Below are positions 22,779-34,198 of a DNA stretch of 64,000 bases, in pieces (within the stretch, counting starts at the first letter, position 1; every line of letters starts with the position of its first letter). The DNA is taken from positions 32,936,177 through 33,000,176 of the forward strand of contig JAJEKV010000001.1 in assembly GCA_021234155.1 (NCBI GenBank). Reading direction: 5' to 3'. Below the pieces are notes generated by a model. That model made no database searches. It worked only from the letters and a program-made list of their open reading frames with translations, and was not told where the DNA came from. Made by a program: the position numbers and the translations under genes. This DNA comes from Isoetes taiwanensis (taxonomy: Eukaryota; Streptophyta; Lycopodiopsida; Isoetales; Isoetaceae).

Positions 22779-24724
22779 ATGGACTCAGGGAAAAGCCCAG
22801 GCCCAGATGGGTTCCAACCTGAATTCTATGTAGAATTCTGGAATTCTATGAAGGATGATTTGGTGAACTTTTTTCAAGGTCTTTGGAGGGCCAACTTCAT
22901 GAATCCAGCTATAAATGCAGGGCAGATAGCATTAATTCCAAAGACAGATAATCCTGTTGCTATAGGGGACTGGAGACCTATCACATTGACTAACACTACA
23001 TATAAGGTTATGGCTAAAATCCTAGCCAACAGAATCAAACCTGTTCTCCAAGAAACAATAAATCCATGCCAGTCAGCTTTTCTGCCCACAAGGAACATTT
23101 TGGATAATTTTATTGGAGCCAGTGAAGGTCTTCACTGGAACAGACTTTCTGGCCAAAAATGTATGCTACTGAAATTGGACTTCAAGAGAGCATATGACAC
23201 AATCAATTGGGAATTTTTGAGGAGAGCTATGAACCACCTGGGCATGTCTGACAACATCTACAATTTAGTGTGGAAATTGAATGCAACTGCTTCTTCTGCA
23301 CTTATTATCAATGGTTCCCCAACAAAAATGTTTGAATGCAGACGAGGGGTTAGGCAAGGCTGCCCTTTCGCTCCTTACCTATTCCTAATTGTTGCTGAAA
23401 TGGTTACTAAGTTGGCTTGCCATTTGCAAAGCACTGGAAAGATCCATACCCTCAGTCTCCCAAATTCGGCTGTGCCTTTTGTCATCATGCAGTATGCAGA
23501 TGACACTTTTGTTTTCCTAAAGGAAGATGATCATAGTCTTCAAAATTTTCTAGAGGCCTTACAGTCTTTTGGAGAAGTGTCAGGGGTTCAGCTTAACAAG
23601 GACAAGTGCTCCATTGTTAGTGATAATGACCAAACAGAAATGTTGGAAATTAAGGTAGTGGGGAAAAAGATGGCCACCAAACTTCTGGGTCTGCCTCTGG
23701 CACTAAATAGCACTTTACATGGTCTTTGGGAACCTCTGGTCAATAGGATAAAGAAGAAACTCATGCTTTATCCAGCATCCCTGTCATTAGCTGGAAGGGT
23801 GGAGATAGCTAACTCTGTAATAGCCGGCTCTCATGTATACTTTTCTTCTGCAATTGTTGCAGATAAAGCTTCATATAACAACATTGAGAGTGCCATAAGG
23901 AAATTTATTTGGCAGGGTGCTCATAAGGCTGCTTGGACTGATATGACAAAACCAAAATCAAAGGGAGGACTTGGCTGCAAGGATCTGTTTAAGCAGGCTC
24001 AGGCATTAGCAGGGAAGATGGTGTGGAGAGCAATTCACAGCCACAACCCTTCTCCTGCCCTTAAACTGATTCACTATTGGGTGGACAAATCATATCCAGT
24101 TGGCAGTCACACACTTAAACACTTACTCCCTGATTCTGCTTTTTTCCAAGCTACTCCACATCTGAAACATCTCCCCTGATGAGAAGAATCATCCAGGCAT
24201 GGAACCAAGCTTTGTTATGCTTTAGACCTCCTGAGATTGATGCCAGGTGCAGTGAAATTAACTTTTTCTGGCATCCTGCTTTTGGGTTCAATCAACAACA
24301 AAATGATTGCCTAGCCCTTACTCATCCTCAGAAGTACATGCAATGGTTTCATGCTGGCCTGCAGAATATTGGAGATCTTATGGATGGAGTTGGCTGGATG
24401 ACCTGGGAGGTGGTGAAAACTAAGACCAAGGGATCCACTCTGGACAAGAAAATATACTACAGAATAATGGGAATCGTGCAGCAATTTGGAGACTTGGCCA
24501 ACAATTCCAGTAAATGGACCCTGAACAACAAAGAGAACTATGAGGTTAGGGATATATATAAGGCATTATTGGATACCCAGGATTCTAAAGCAAGTAGACT
24601 ATGGGGTTGTGAGGAGAAAACTCTAGCTAAAGTCTGCAGCAAGAGTTGGAAAAGCTACTCTGCTAACAAGGTAAATATATTGAGATGGCTGGTTCTCCAC
24701 CAAAGTCGCATACCAATGCGATGA
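22779..24724 (+). CDS. LINE reverse transcriptase and C-terminal region (open, but part of a broken ORF2)
   Basis: The 466-residue open frame has the non-LTR RT blocks in order: SPGPDGFQPEFY, ALIPKTDNP, DWRPITLTNTTYKVMAKIL, QSAFLPTRNI, KLDFKRAYDTINWEFL, GVRQGCPFAPYLF, and the catalytic MQYADDTFVFL at about 23,488-23,520. A stop at 24,177 separates it from 24,179-24,724, which carries the usual post-RT region. The zinc-ribbon near the C-terminus (zf-RVT) is lost to frameshifts after 24,724. The region from 22,541 to 22,778 upstream is closed. Confidence 0.85.
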
Positions 24725-25741
24725 AAAAATAAATATGGCCGATTGATTCTTTGCCACATGCCCTCTTGGGTGTGGTCGGGTTGTATGTTTTTCGGTGCCC
24801 ATGGTGGGAGGAATTTTGGGTGCGGACTTCCGCGGCTCAATCAAGGTTGCCCGAGGGGATTTTGATAGATTTTCTAAAAACCGCGGTAATAGATTGATCA
24901 AATGACCCGGGAATTTATGTTTATGGGTTATATGGAAACATAGAAGCGAGGGTTGCCATAAATGGAAAAAATCCTAATATGACCTCCCTTAAAAAATGCT
25001 CTTTTGGACATTAAAAGCGATTCTTGCCATGGCTCATAAGCTATTAAAAGGAAAGAAGTATGGCGGGATATAGAGTTGGAAAATTCAATGGCCCTTTCAA
25101 TTCTTTAATATTGTTCTAAGCGATTTTGATGGTGTTCTTCACAGCTCATCAGAGGAGGCTACTCAGGTCGGGAGCACCAGCTAAACTTCTTGATGATGAT
25201 GATGATGAGGACTCCAGGATGCCAATGGGTGAACTGGCAGATAATCTGATTTTATTGAAGCAAGAGATGGTCCATGCGAAAGCAATAAGAAAGCTGCTGA
25301 ACCAGCATGAGGTATGGAGGTATAATGGGCTAAGGCAGATCTTTCTCAACCTTTTTCATAAATGGCAACGAGAGAAGGGAAGCCCATGTTATCTTTGGTG
25401 ATGGACTCCACCAATTTTAGTGCTTTCGAAAACTTGATAAGGCGCTAGAATCTTTGGAAACTCAAGGTCGAAGATCTTACAATTCAGGATCTGGTGGATG
25501 TTTCTTAGGACGCTAACTACCATGGTTTCTCTGACAGCCTACTGTTTTACATGGCTGCTACTTTTGGTCTGGATCTAAACATGAACATTATAAGATCCAC
25601 TACTCTAGATGCTCTTATTTATATGGATATCTGTACTTATGGTACAGGGGTTGACTGTACCCAGGGAGACTCCTGTGGTCTGATGCAACCCCATTTTTGT
25701 ATTATGTTTTTTTCATAAATGAAATAAAAAACCCCCTTGCC

Positions 25742-25948
25742 CTAAAAAAAAAAAAAACACCTAAGAAAATTGTTAGCATTCATGCTTGGATCAAAAGTAG
25801 GAACAGGAATTGGCACATTCAACTCAAAGTAATGACAAGGCATACCTGAATTTGCCTGTATAGTCACATTAGGTCCTGCAGCAGAGGCTTCATGATTCTC
25901 CTGTGCCTCAGCATGCTCAGATGTCTCATTAGTTCTCCTGGGGGCCAT
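25742..25948 (-). pseudogene. Short gag-like N-terminus, unrecognised element
   Basis: The minus-strand frame starts MAPRRTNETSEHAEA and runs for 68 codons into the poly(A) of the LINE. MAPRR-type starts and an Asn-rich, low-complexity body resemble the N-terminus of plant LTR-retrotransposon gag, but there is no diagnostic domain. The LINE insertion may have cut it. Confidence 0.3.
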
Positions 25949-25949
25949 G

Positions 25950-28484
25950 AGTTCAAATTCCAGGAAAATGATCTCGGTAGAACCTCCAAAATGTTGAAGG
26001 TGTTCCTGGCAAAATCTTCAACCTCAGTGGTTTAGAACCTCCAAATTGCTTAAGGCAACCACTCTGAGTGAGAAAAAACCAAAAAAGTGCTCCAACAATT
26101 GCCTGACTTAGCTTTCCTTGAAGGGTAAAAAGTCTACCTCACAAGAAAATTTATTAAATGCAAACCAAAGGGATTTTGATCATGATTCTTGCTTCTATGA
26201 TTGCACGACCTCGAAGTATCTTGGGACAAAAGTCAGAGAGACTTTGACACGGGCAGATATGTCAAAAAAGCACTTTTGACCAAGTCAATTTTTGGTCAAT
26301 ACCCCTGGCAGAGAGCTAACTTTCAAAACTCGATGCCGGTGCTTTCTTTTTGGGATCTAATCATTTGCCTCTCTCCAAAATGTCTGCACACAATGTTCCT
26401 TAATGGTCTTTGCAAGAAGAGATCTACTTTTTTGGAATTTTGAATTTTAATATGGCTGACTGTCACAAGATATGAACAGAAGCGAAAATATGTTATGCTA
26501 GAGAGAATAAATGCACTTTTTGCTTTTGTTATGCACTATCAATGCATGCCATGGCCAACTAATGACTCTAAAATTTTTGATAATTGCTGCTTTGAGCTGT
26601 GAATGGATTTGTGCTTCAATGATCCTAAGTACAGGCTCAGATCTGTGATGATTAATCAAGAAAATACTATAGCCAATAAATATTTGTGATCTAGATGTCC
26701 AAATGCAATGGTGGAACTGCTCTCTTCTTCAGAATCATATGCAAAGGGATAATAATGCAAGCACAATGAATTCTGTCACCAGATTGATAAGGGACACTCA
26801 TATTCTTAATAACAAGGCTCGGATTTTCATTTGAATCAGGTACACACAGGCACTCTAAGTCTTAGGCGCAGGGTCAAATAGGTACACAATCAAAGTATTC
26901 GCATGAATTTGTCAATAATTCAAGCTGAATATCAAGTATGGAAGGCAGAGTCAAGCTCCAAAGATGCAAGCCAGTCCTTCTTCAAGGCAATAAATCTCTT
27001 TTTCACCTCAAAGCCCTCGAATCTTCTCTGAGCACAACAGCCCCTTTTAAATTCCCCTGTTTCGTTTGTTTCTTGGTTAATTCGGATCGATTCTCTGTCT
27101 TTTAGCTTCTGTGATGCTTTCTTGGTATGATACAAGACAATTCGGCCTCTTAAGTTCATGATTGAGTTGTTATTGCGGGCCAATTAGCCGGATCTTGGCG
27201 TTAACAGAGCATTAGGGTTCTTGGCAGTTCATGCACAATATCCCACATGCCAAATTCGATCGGGAAGCCCTGGGTATATAACAAATAATAAATCCATTAT
27301 TAATAAGATTTACGTGTAATATCCACATGGGCCTCGGTACCTCCACCGCCCCACACGCCCGGATGTTCCACGTGGCACGGGGGGATTGGCTAAGGAAAAT
27401 AGGCTTTTGGGGGAGATAGGACTTTATTTTTTGCAATATGGGCTAAGGCACGATTCCCAAGGAACTAAATTTGAAGGTCAAAATGAACGATTTTTTTTAT
27501 TTTCTTTTTTGCAATAGGAATCTCTTTTATGCTCTAGAAGATGCTAGAATCTCTTTTTGCAAATGAGCACTTTCATATTTTGGCTTTAAAATGGCATGTA
27601 AGGAAGGTGATGTGACATGGGGGCATGATGACTAGGCAAAGTAAGGGTGACATGGCAAACAAGGATGGTGATGTGTCACACAACTTGGCTTAGAATATTT
27701 TTTCTAGTCAAAACTTTGGGTGAGGTGGATATGATGTGTATGACATGTGGATGATGATGTGGAGGTGTTGGTGATGATGTGGCATGATGACGTGCCACTC
27801 TTATGGATTCAAACATGTACTTTGAAGGATTTTTGCAAAATTTAGAATATCAATGTAGTGACATGTGCATGATATGACATGGCAAAATTGGGTGACGTGT
27901 ATGGTGATTTGGTCCCTTAGAGGTGTTATCATAGGTCAATTTAGACATAAATGCACGAAATTTGCATTTTCTAGGCAAATTTGACTTTGGGTGTTTCCCT
28001 TAGGAATTTTTGCATTCTCTCTCCTCTTTTGACTTATGGGAAGAGGAAGTTGACCTTTGACCATATATATGACCAAGCTAAGTGGAGTTTTGTGCTTTGA
28101 ATGATATGGCAATGGCGTGGTAGGTGTGTGGAATGTGAATGACATGTAAAGGGGAAGTTTTGACTAGAAAAACTCTTCAAGGCCAAATTTGACTTGGGAG
28201 ATGAAATGTAGGCATAAAGCTAGAGATCTCATGGGCATTTCTTTATGGCAAAGGGTAAGGAGGATGTAGGATGGGAATCAAGGGTGTAATCATGCCAAGA
28301 ACTCAAATGATAGCATCACATACCAAGAACTCTTCAAGGGGTTTTCAATTCTTCAAACTTTGCTTGATTCTCCTTCATGCCTTGCTTGTGTGACCTTAGT
28401 CAAATGTTCTTCAAGTCTTCAAAGTGTACAAGCATGAGTTCTCCCTGTATCTCTAAATTCAAATCAAAGTGTGAGCATAAGTAT
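25950..28484. other. Intergenic stretch without recognisable gene
   Basis: Frames are short and show no family signal. 27,590-28,150 is unusually rich in GATGTGACATGG-like words (many ATG/GTG-rich near-repeats), perhaps a decayed minisatellite. Confidence 0.45.
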
Positions 28485-28499
28485 ATGAAATGTGCCTTG

Positions 28500-29985
28500 C
28501 TCTTCCATGCTGCCATAGCATGGCAGCACTCCCTGTGTCTACTAACACTATGAAGGACTTGGCTTTGACTTTTCCTATTGTTGAGCTGACCTGATATTGA
28601 CCCTCGACATTCTCGGAGTCAATGGCAGCAAAGATGTGGCACTCACCCTGGATGTAGTCGCAGGCATCTTCATCGTCGTTCTCCGGGGGTGTCTGCTATC
28701 CTCCTAGCTCTGCTAGTGCCGCATTCATCACAAAAGGACAGTTGTGTGTCCGATGTCCCGGTTGGAAGAACCTGAAGCAAACCTACTTTGCTGTACATTC
28801 CTGTCTTTTCTCCTTCGGCATGGACTGTAAGAACTGCTTCACTCCTTTGGAGTAGTTTGAACCACCCGCTTGCTCTTTGTCCCTGAAACTGACCTGCTTC
28901 TTGTCTTCCTTTCCAAAATCTGCATTCCCTTGCTTCCCATAGTTTGTATTGTACTGACGTCTAGTAGCTGCCGAGCTTGTTGCTCTTGAACTATAGCTTC
29001 CAGTGGCTTTTCCCTTGTCCTGATAGTATTGCTGCTTTTGACCACTGCTTTGTGGACCTATTCCTTGTAAGCTCATGGCCTTGGACTCTGCTTCTAGCAC
29101 TGTTCTGGGGTTGATAGCTCTCACAAGCTTCCTGATCTTCTCATTCAAGCCCTCAATATACCCCTCCACTGCATGCCTTTCGCTCAATTTCGACACATAG
29201 AGCCTCAGCCTCATAAATTCTTTGGTATATTTCTGCACCATCTTATTGCCCTGCTCCAACCTATAAAACTGATGCATCATATGAAACTTGTGTTCCCTCG
29301 ACACATAGTGACGCTTAAATGCCTTGGAGAACTTCTGGAATCTGCAGCTATCTCTGCTTAACCCATGGGCCTTGGCATAACCTTTCCACCAAATTCTGGT
29401 CGCTCCCTTGAGGTTGGCTGTTGTTACTTTGCCTTTGTCCTTATCTTTCATGCCATAAATATTCCCATACTCTCTCATCTCATCTAACCAGGCTTCGACT
29501 TCCATCCCTGACCTGTTATCTCCAGAGAACTATTCTAACTTCCTGGCTTTCCACACATTGCTCAGTGCGGAGTCGACTTTCCTCTGATAGTCGGCCGCGT
29601 CCTTTATCACGGTTTGGACCCTCCGGCCAGTCCACCTTGTCGTTATCCTCGATTCGAGTTGGAGTGGAGTAATGTTGGAGGAATCCGTGTTGGGGGATCT
29701 CCTTCTCCGGTTTCTCTTCCTTGTCTTATCTGTTCCGTCAGAGGTGTTTGAGGTAGCTGGACGTTCTGGTCTGGTGCAATTGCTAGCCTTCCTACCAGTA
29801 AAGCTCTTATCTCCTGAATATCCGATCTCATCTGGGATATCTCTTCTTCTGGAGTTGGGGTGCTTCAACTCCTGGAATAGGTTCCTTGGTTGGAATTGTC
29901 TTGCGGGGATTTGCTCTTCCTGAGGTTGTCGATTTTGCTCTACGTTCCTGGGTGCTCTAGCTACACACACATTATATTGCACTCT
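28500..29985 (-). pseudogene. Gag with zinc knuckle and start of aspartic protease (copy B)
   Basis: Gag forms the retrotransposon particle and binds its RNA. The N-terminal part (29,530-29,982) is basic and disordered-looking. The main gag domain (28,783-29,505, 240 residues) has WLDEMREYGNIYG, WWKGYAKAHG, HQFYRLEQGNK and EGYIEGLNEKIRKL. After a stop the frame resumes with CFRFFQPGHRTHNC, a zinc knuckle whose second Cys is Phe, as in E1. Protease follows after about 200 bases with FIVLVDTGS, the catalytic Asp motif, and is cut off at about 28,500. One stop separates the N-terminal and main parts. Confidence 0.82.
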
Positions 29986-30168
29986 TATGATGATTTTGCT
30001 CTACGTTCCTGGATGCATTGGTTGTGGGGACAAATTATATAAAAAAATATTCATAATGCCAATAAAATATATTCATAAGATAAAACATTATTAAAATAAT
30101 TTGATAGAGAGAAAATTTTAATCTATTCTTGAAATCTTCGATATGCGGGGTGGTCTTCAAGAACTTCT

Positions 30169-31593
30169 TCACTTGGGTTGTACCAACCGTCGTCCCAAGT
30201 TCACGAGAATATTGGTGGGTGTACCACCTTGCAATGCCATTACCAAAACTTCCACTTTTCGATACGACATATAGGCGTAGTGACGGCTAATCTGCCCTGA
30301 CGTCGGTATGGGACCACGAAGTCGAAGATGATCAGGGCTATTGTCCTCTTCACTAGTATGACATGGCCGATGTTTTTGAGGCATCCAAGCATATCTATTA
30401 CCAAATCCGAGGGCAATAAGCATGAATTCCCCTTCTCCCGTGGGTTGAACTGCGGTGTATCAACTGCTATCCTTACGTGGTGAAGGCGGGAAGGTAGTAT
30501 CGAGGGCCTTGTCATGTCCTCCTTCTCCTGCCTCTTCTACGGTTCTTGATGCGGCCATTGCCTCCCGGAGTACTTTCGTCCATTGGTACTGCTATCAGTG
30601 CGTGTAATCTGAACATGGACTGAAGGAGGAGGTCAAGTTAGCTCTATACATTGACCACCCCGGTTGGCCCGTTGATGAAGAGCTTGGCGGGGAATGTGCT
30701 CGTTGTCTTGCCCGAATGCCCAAACGTTCTTGGATGGCTATGAATTCCTCCTCGAAGGCAGCTCCTATTGTGTCATCATCTGCGGGATCTTGTTATAGGC
30801 CTCGGCGTCGGATGATGACTTGCCAGTATAGGTGTGGACTTCTCGATCTTGATTCACGGTGATGAAGTCATCGAGGGTCGGGTTGTTGGCACGGAGGAGG
30901 TGTAGGAGCTACGTCCATCTTGTATCCTCAATCCCTACACTCTGGAAGGTTCTTTATGTAGATGCGAAAGGAGGTACTCTTGGCCTTCGATGATGATTGG
31001 GGTTAAAATGGTGATGCCCTAACTTTGGCGGGGGCTGTCCTTGTCATCCATGAGGCCTTAAATCGAAGCCACTGAAATTCTTGTTACGCTTCTTGTTCTG
31101 GATAAAGTCGATGTCGATGAGGTCCTCGATGTCGTAGCCTTGTCCGCCCTCTTGTTTCTCCTCCTGTTATGAGCCTTCATACTCCAGGAGCAGCTGCTCT
31201 TCTGCTATGGAGGCAGGGGGTTCTATGTTCATTGACTGAATGGAGGGTTCCCCTATTTGAGTTTAAGCTCCCTGGGATAAGAAGATGGCTACAACAGTAG
31301 TATAAGAGAAATATCTCTTCATATTCATGGATATGGTCATGTAGTATGGCATGCGACCGGCTCTATTTTCTAAGTACTTGTCGACGCTTGGAACATCGCT
31401 CAGTGCGGCTCGAAGGCCTATCCTAGGCGCAAAGTACCCTATGCATGGCGGGAGCTCTATCAATGAAGGGCCTATCTTAGCTTGGAACTCTCACATGATC
31501 TCTTGGTAGAATGATGTGACATTTATGGTAGCATCAACATTAAATTTTTTTCTAGAAGACAACAAAGATAGAGTTGATGTCGACCTCTGCCAT
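30169..31593 (-). pseudogene. Second accessory ORF of the H3-carrying element (copy B), unknown function
   Basis: I do not recognise this protein. It starts MAEVDINSIF (ATG at 31,593) and is homologous to copy C 48,854-50,000. Shared blocks are LPPCIGYFAPR/LPPYTGYFVPR, AALSDVPSVDKYL/AALGDVPNIAKYL, and TGKSSSDAEAYNKI/RGESTSDIQAYNNI, in the same order and spacing. Copy B has several stops and frameshifts. Its C-terminal open part (30,169-30,423) continues to VLVNLG-like text and a stop. Because two diverged copies keep the same blocks, it was probably coding in the ancestor. It is placed between the H3-like ORF and gag. Confidence 0.65.
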
Positions 31594-31940
31594 ATGAGCA
31601 GTGAGGCTGTTCCATCGCCTAAATGAAGAAGTAACTATGATGCTGATGTGGATGGGGTCAATAAACAGATATGCAAGCGCCTCTGTGAGCAAGAAAATCG
31701 CCTTGGAGTGAGGAGTGAGACTGTGGAATGCAAATGAGGGTCGTGGGTACATTTATAGGCAGAACCCTAATTTGTGAAATTTTTTAGGTTTGGATATGTC
31801 TATCACTTCAAGGTCTAACTAGGTATTTGATAGGTAGTCTAAGGTTATAATCATAAAGACTTCCTAATGGTCCTATTGCAATAAATTTCATCTAATTTGG
31901 AGGTAGTTTGGGTGAGTTATGGCTATTTAATTCGGACCAC

Positions 31941-32001
31941 TCACACAGTGCGCGAGAGGGCCGAGTTAAACTTTAACTAAGGGTCTGGGGGCACTCTATG
32001 A
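31941..32001. other. Hairpin downstream of H3-like ORF, copy B (outer)
   Basis: TCACACAGTGCGCG ... GGGGGCACTCTATGA forms an imperfect stem around GAGTTAAACTTTAACT. It is one of two such structures on this side of the ORF. Confidence 0.65.
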
Positions 32002-32139
32002 GGGGTGGGCTCCTGTTTGGGTCCTAGATGACTCCAAAATTTTGGTATGAGGATAGAATCCTGCTTATCTTGTGGAATTAAGCCGGGATATGCCCTTAGT
32101 TTCTGGTTTTAGACTTGTCATAGATCAATGGCCAAATAC

Positions 32140-32200
32140 TCACACAGTGTGCGAGAGAGTCGAGTTAAATTTTAACTTGGGCCCTGGGCGCACTCTGTGA
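32140..32200. other. Hairpin downstream of H3-like ORF, copy B (inner)
   Basis: TCACACAGTGTGCG ... GGGCGCACTCTGTGA forms an imperfect stem around GAGTTAAATTTTAACTT, about 150 bases past the ORF stop. Its sequence is close to that of the outer hairpin. Confidence 0.65.
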
Positions 32201-32348
32201 AGGGTGGGGCTCTATTAGGTCACTTTTTGTCCAAATTAATCAAAACAAATTACACATGCCATCAACAGAACTACATCAAAGACATTATTACACTTTGCAA
32301 CTCAAATTAGACAACTTTTATATTACAAAATTTTGTATGCACATATTT

Positions 32349-33429
32349 TTAACAGTCTTCTTTCTTTATAAATCTGGCCAGCTTCATATCTCTGGGCATA
32401 CAAGTGACTCTTTTCACATGAAGAGCACATGCTAGAGAGTCTTCAACATACTGCACCAGCCTTTGCTCATCTGCTTCCTGTAATGCAAGCAACATGTCAT
32501 CTGTTACTCCTCCTTGTCAAATTGTTGGAAGATCTCGCGGGTCAGTCTTGCAAATGCAACTCTTGGAATCATAAGTCCACAGCTCCTCTGGAAGTGCCGA
32601 ATCTCCAGAGCAACTTTGGCGTAGTACGAGTCCTTACTCCGCTTCATGGGCTTCTTCGGCGGTACAGGTATCTCTAGGGGGCGGCTTAAAGGTGTTTCCT
32701 TTTGTTGGCCCTCCTCCTTCACGCACCTAACCTTGTGCTCCTCATAATATTTGGCATAGGCCTCGTTATGTACTCTTTATACTCCACCACCTTCATTTTG
32801 TACTCTCGCTCATGCTTGAGTACATAAGACTCTCGTGCCAGCTTATTGGGCTTCTTGGCATCTGCAACTGGTTTTGGCCATGCCGGCTAGGGAGGTGGAG
32901 CTGCTACTTCCTGGTTATTGGGATTGGAGGGTTCTGTCTCTTCTGCCTGGCAAGGTATCCTCCAGGCATCATCATCCGAGTCCGTATCTGAAGAGGACGA
33001 CGCCGGTCTGTCAGGCTCCCTCTCTGTAATCTTCACCCCTTTGCTGGGTATATTCTTCATTTTCCTCTGGAGTTTCTTCGGGGGAGCTGGGTCCTTCCCT
33101 TTGTCTTCCCTCTGCTTCAAGAGTTCCGCCCTCTCTGCAAGTCTCTTTTTTGGCTTCCCTCTTCTCTGTTATTGCAAGGTCCTTCTCCTCATCATCCTCC
33201 CCATTCCCATCCTCCACTGATCAGGATTCTGTTGGCGCCCTTGGTGATCCTGATCTTGCTCGTTCTCCTCCTGGTTCTCCAGGTTTGACGGGTTTGGGTT
33301 TGGGTTTGGGGTCTCTTCATTTCAAGCTCGCTCTCGAGCCTCTCTCGCCTTTTGTTCTGCGGTAAGCACTTGGACGCTTGTCGATCTATCCTCCATAACC
33401 ACTCGAGCGGTCTGTTTGGTGCGGGCCAT
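32349..33429 (-). pseudogene. Histone H3-like ORF carried by LTR retrotransposon (copy B)
   Basis: ATG at 33,429, stop at 32,349, about 360 codons. The start reads MARTKQTARVVMEDR; the first nine residues equal canonical H3, then V replaces K9. A linker of about 240 residues follows, with an Asn-Pro repeat, Lys/Glu-rich stretches, an acidic serine patch (SSSSDTDSDDD) and a Tyr-rich segment (ARESYVLKHEREYKMKVVEY). The C-terminal ~95 residues are an H3 histone fold: EIRHFQRSCGLMIPR (alpha-N), FARLTREIFQQF (alpha-1), [18 protein letters not shown] (alpha-2), and [18 protein letters not shown] (alpha-3), ending at KKEDC. In-frame stops lie at about residues 36, 86 and 183, with frameshifts near 32,755 and 32,508. 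It is the first ORF after the PBS. It is broken as sequenced; errors cannot be excluded. Confidence 0.85.
33290..33311 (+). other. G-quadruplex-type motif in the H3-like linker (copy B)
   Basis: The plus strand (antisense to the ORF) has four G-tracts separated by TTT: three GGGTTT units then GGGG. The same motif is at 239-260 in copy A. On the coding strand it gives the Asn-Pro repeat. Confidence 0.7.
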
Positions 33430-33901
33430 GTTTTGAAATACTGCGATCGCCTTTCTAGCACCTAAAAATCACCTTCTTGATTGGAGAGTAGCAAGCTGGA
33501 GGAGTATGGTGAGAATAAAGAACCCTAAGGGTCTATTTATAGGTCTGGGAGTTTTAGGATTTCGACCTGCAATTTTTAGGGTTTCGACTTGCAATTTTCA
33601 TGTTATACCATTATTTAAAGCATTAGTGTTTGCTGGGTTAAGACATTAGGTTTCTTTGGACAAAAAGTATTGTATCACTCGCACAGTGTGCGAATGGCCC
33701 ATTCTAAATTTTAGCTTGAGGCCCTGATGCACCTTGTAAAGGGTAAAGGGTTACTTTTTTTTTGCTCGATTTTAGGTTTTCTAAACAGTTTCTTAATGTT
33801 ATAACATGTTTTCCTGACTTAAAATCAAATTTTAAGCTGACTTGTGCTATTAGATTACTCTAATTATGCATCTTTCTGGGTCAACAATGGTCAAACATTT
33901 A

Positions 33902-33956
33902 CACCGTGCGCGGGAGCCTCAAGCTAAAATTTAGCTAAGGGTCTTGGCGCACTGTG
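33902..33956. other. Leader hairpin upstream of H3-like ORF, copy B
   Basis: CACCGTGCGCGGGAGCC ... TCTTGGCGCACTGTG forms an imperfect stem around AAGCTAAAATTTAGCT. A second, weaker one is at about 33,676-33,732 (GCACAGTGTGCGAATGGCCC ... GGCCCTGATGCACC). Copy A has both in decayed form (845-900 and 615-685). Confidence 0.55.
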
Positions 33957-34185
33957 AGGGATGACTCCCTAATGGCCAAAATTTTCAGGTCTATAATGCT
34001 TTTTTTTTTTTTTTTAATTTACTTTTCCTAATTAACATTAGCTTAGTTTATTGTTCTAAAGATGGAAAAAAAATTCCCAATTTTCGAGGTTCATGCTTGG
34101 GTTGTTATCCCCAAGACTGAAGGTCTAAACTGTTACTCTTATCAGGGAATTGGTCAGTGCTCGACCTTGGTCTACTAAGATCATA

Positions 34186-34197
34186 GCTCTGATACCA
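34186..34197 (-). other. Primer-binding site of copy B
   Basis: The minus strand reads TGGTATCAGAGC, exactly complementary to the 3' end of plant initiator Met tRNA, one base after the LTR end. Confidence 0.9.
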
Positions 34198-34198
34198 C

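Larger units (their letters stand above)
19580..25757 (+). mobile_element. LINE (L1-type), near full length with poly(A) tail
   Basis: This holds ORF1 (19,879-21,409), ORF2 endonuclease (21,414-22,540), RT (22,779-24,179), a C-terminal domain (24,179 to about 25,400), and a 3' UTR ending in an A run at 25,743-25,756. The 5' edge is approximate because it abuts the preceding LINE, and no target-site duplication was recognised. RT is a 466-residue open frame, so this is the youngest-looking LINE here. Confidence 0.8.

Noticed and set aside
25126-25401. Plus-strand 91-codon frame with a DDDDDED run as a separate gene
   Set aside because: It lies inside the 3' part of the LINE before its poly(A) tail and has no independent support.
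32820-32940. The Tyr-rich linker segment as an HMG-box
   Set aside because: Only a loose Y...Y...M..Y pattern resembles the end of an HMG box; the first helix signature is absent in both copies.
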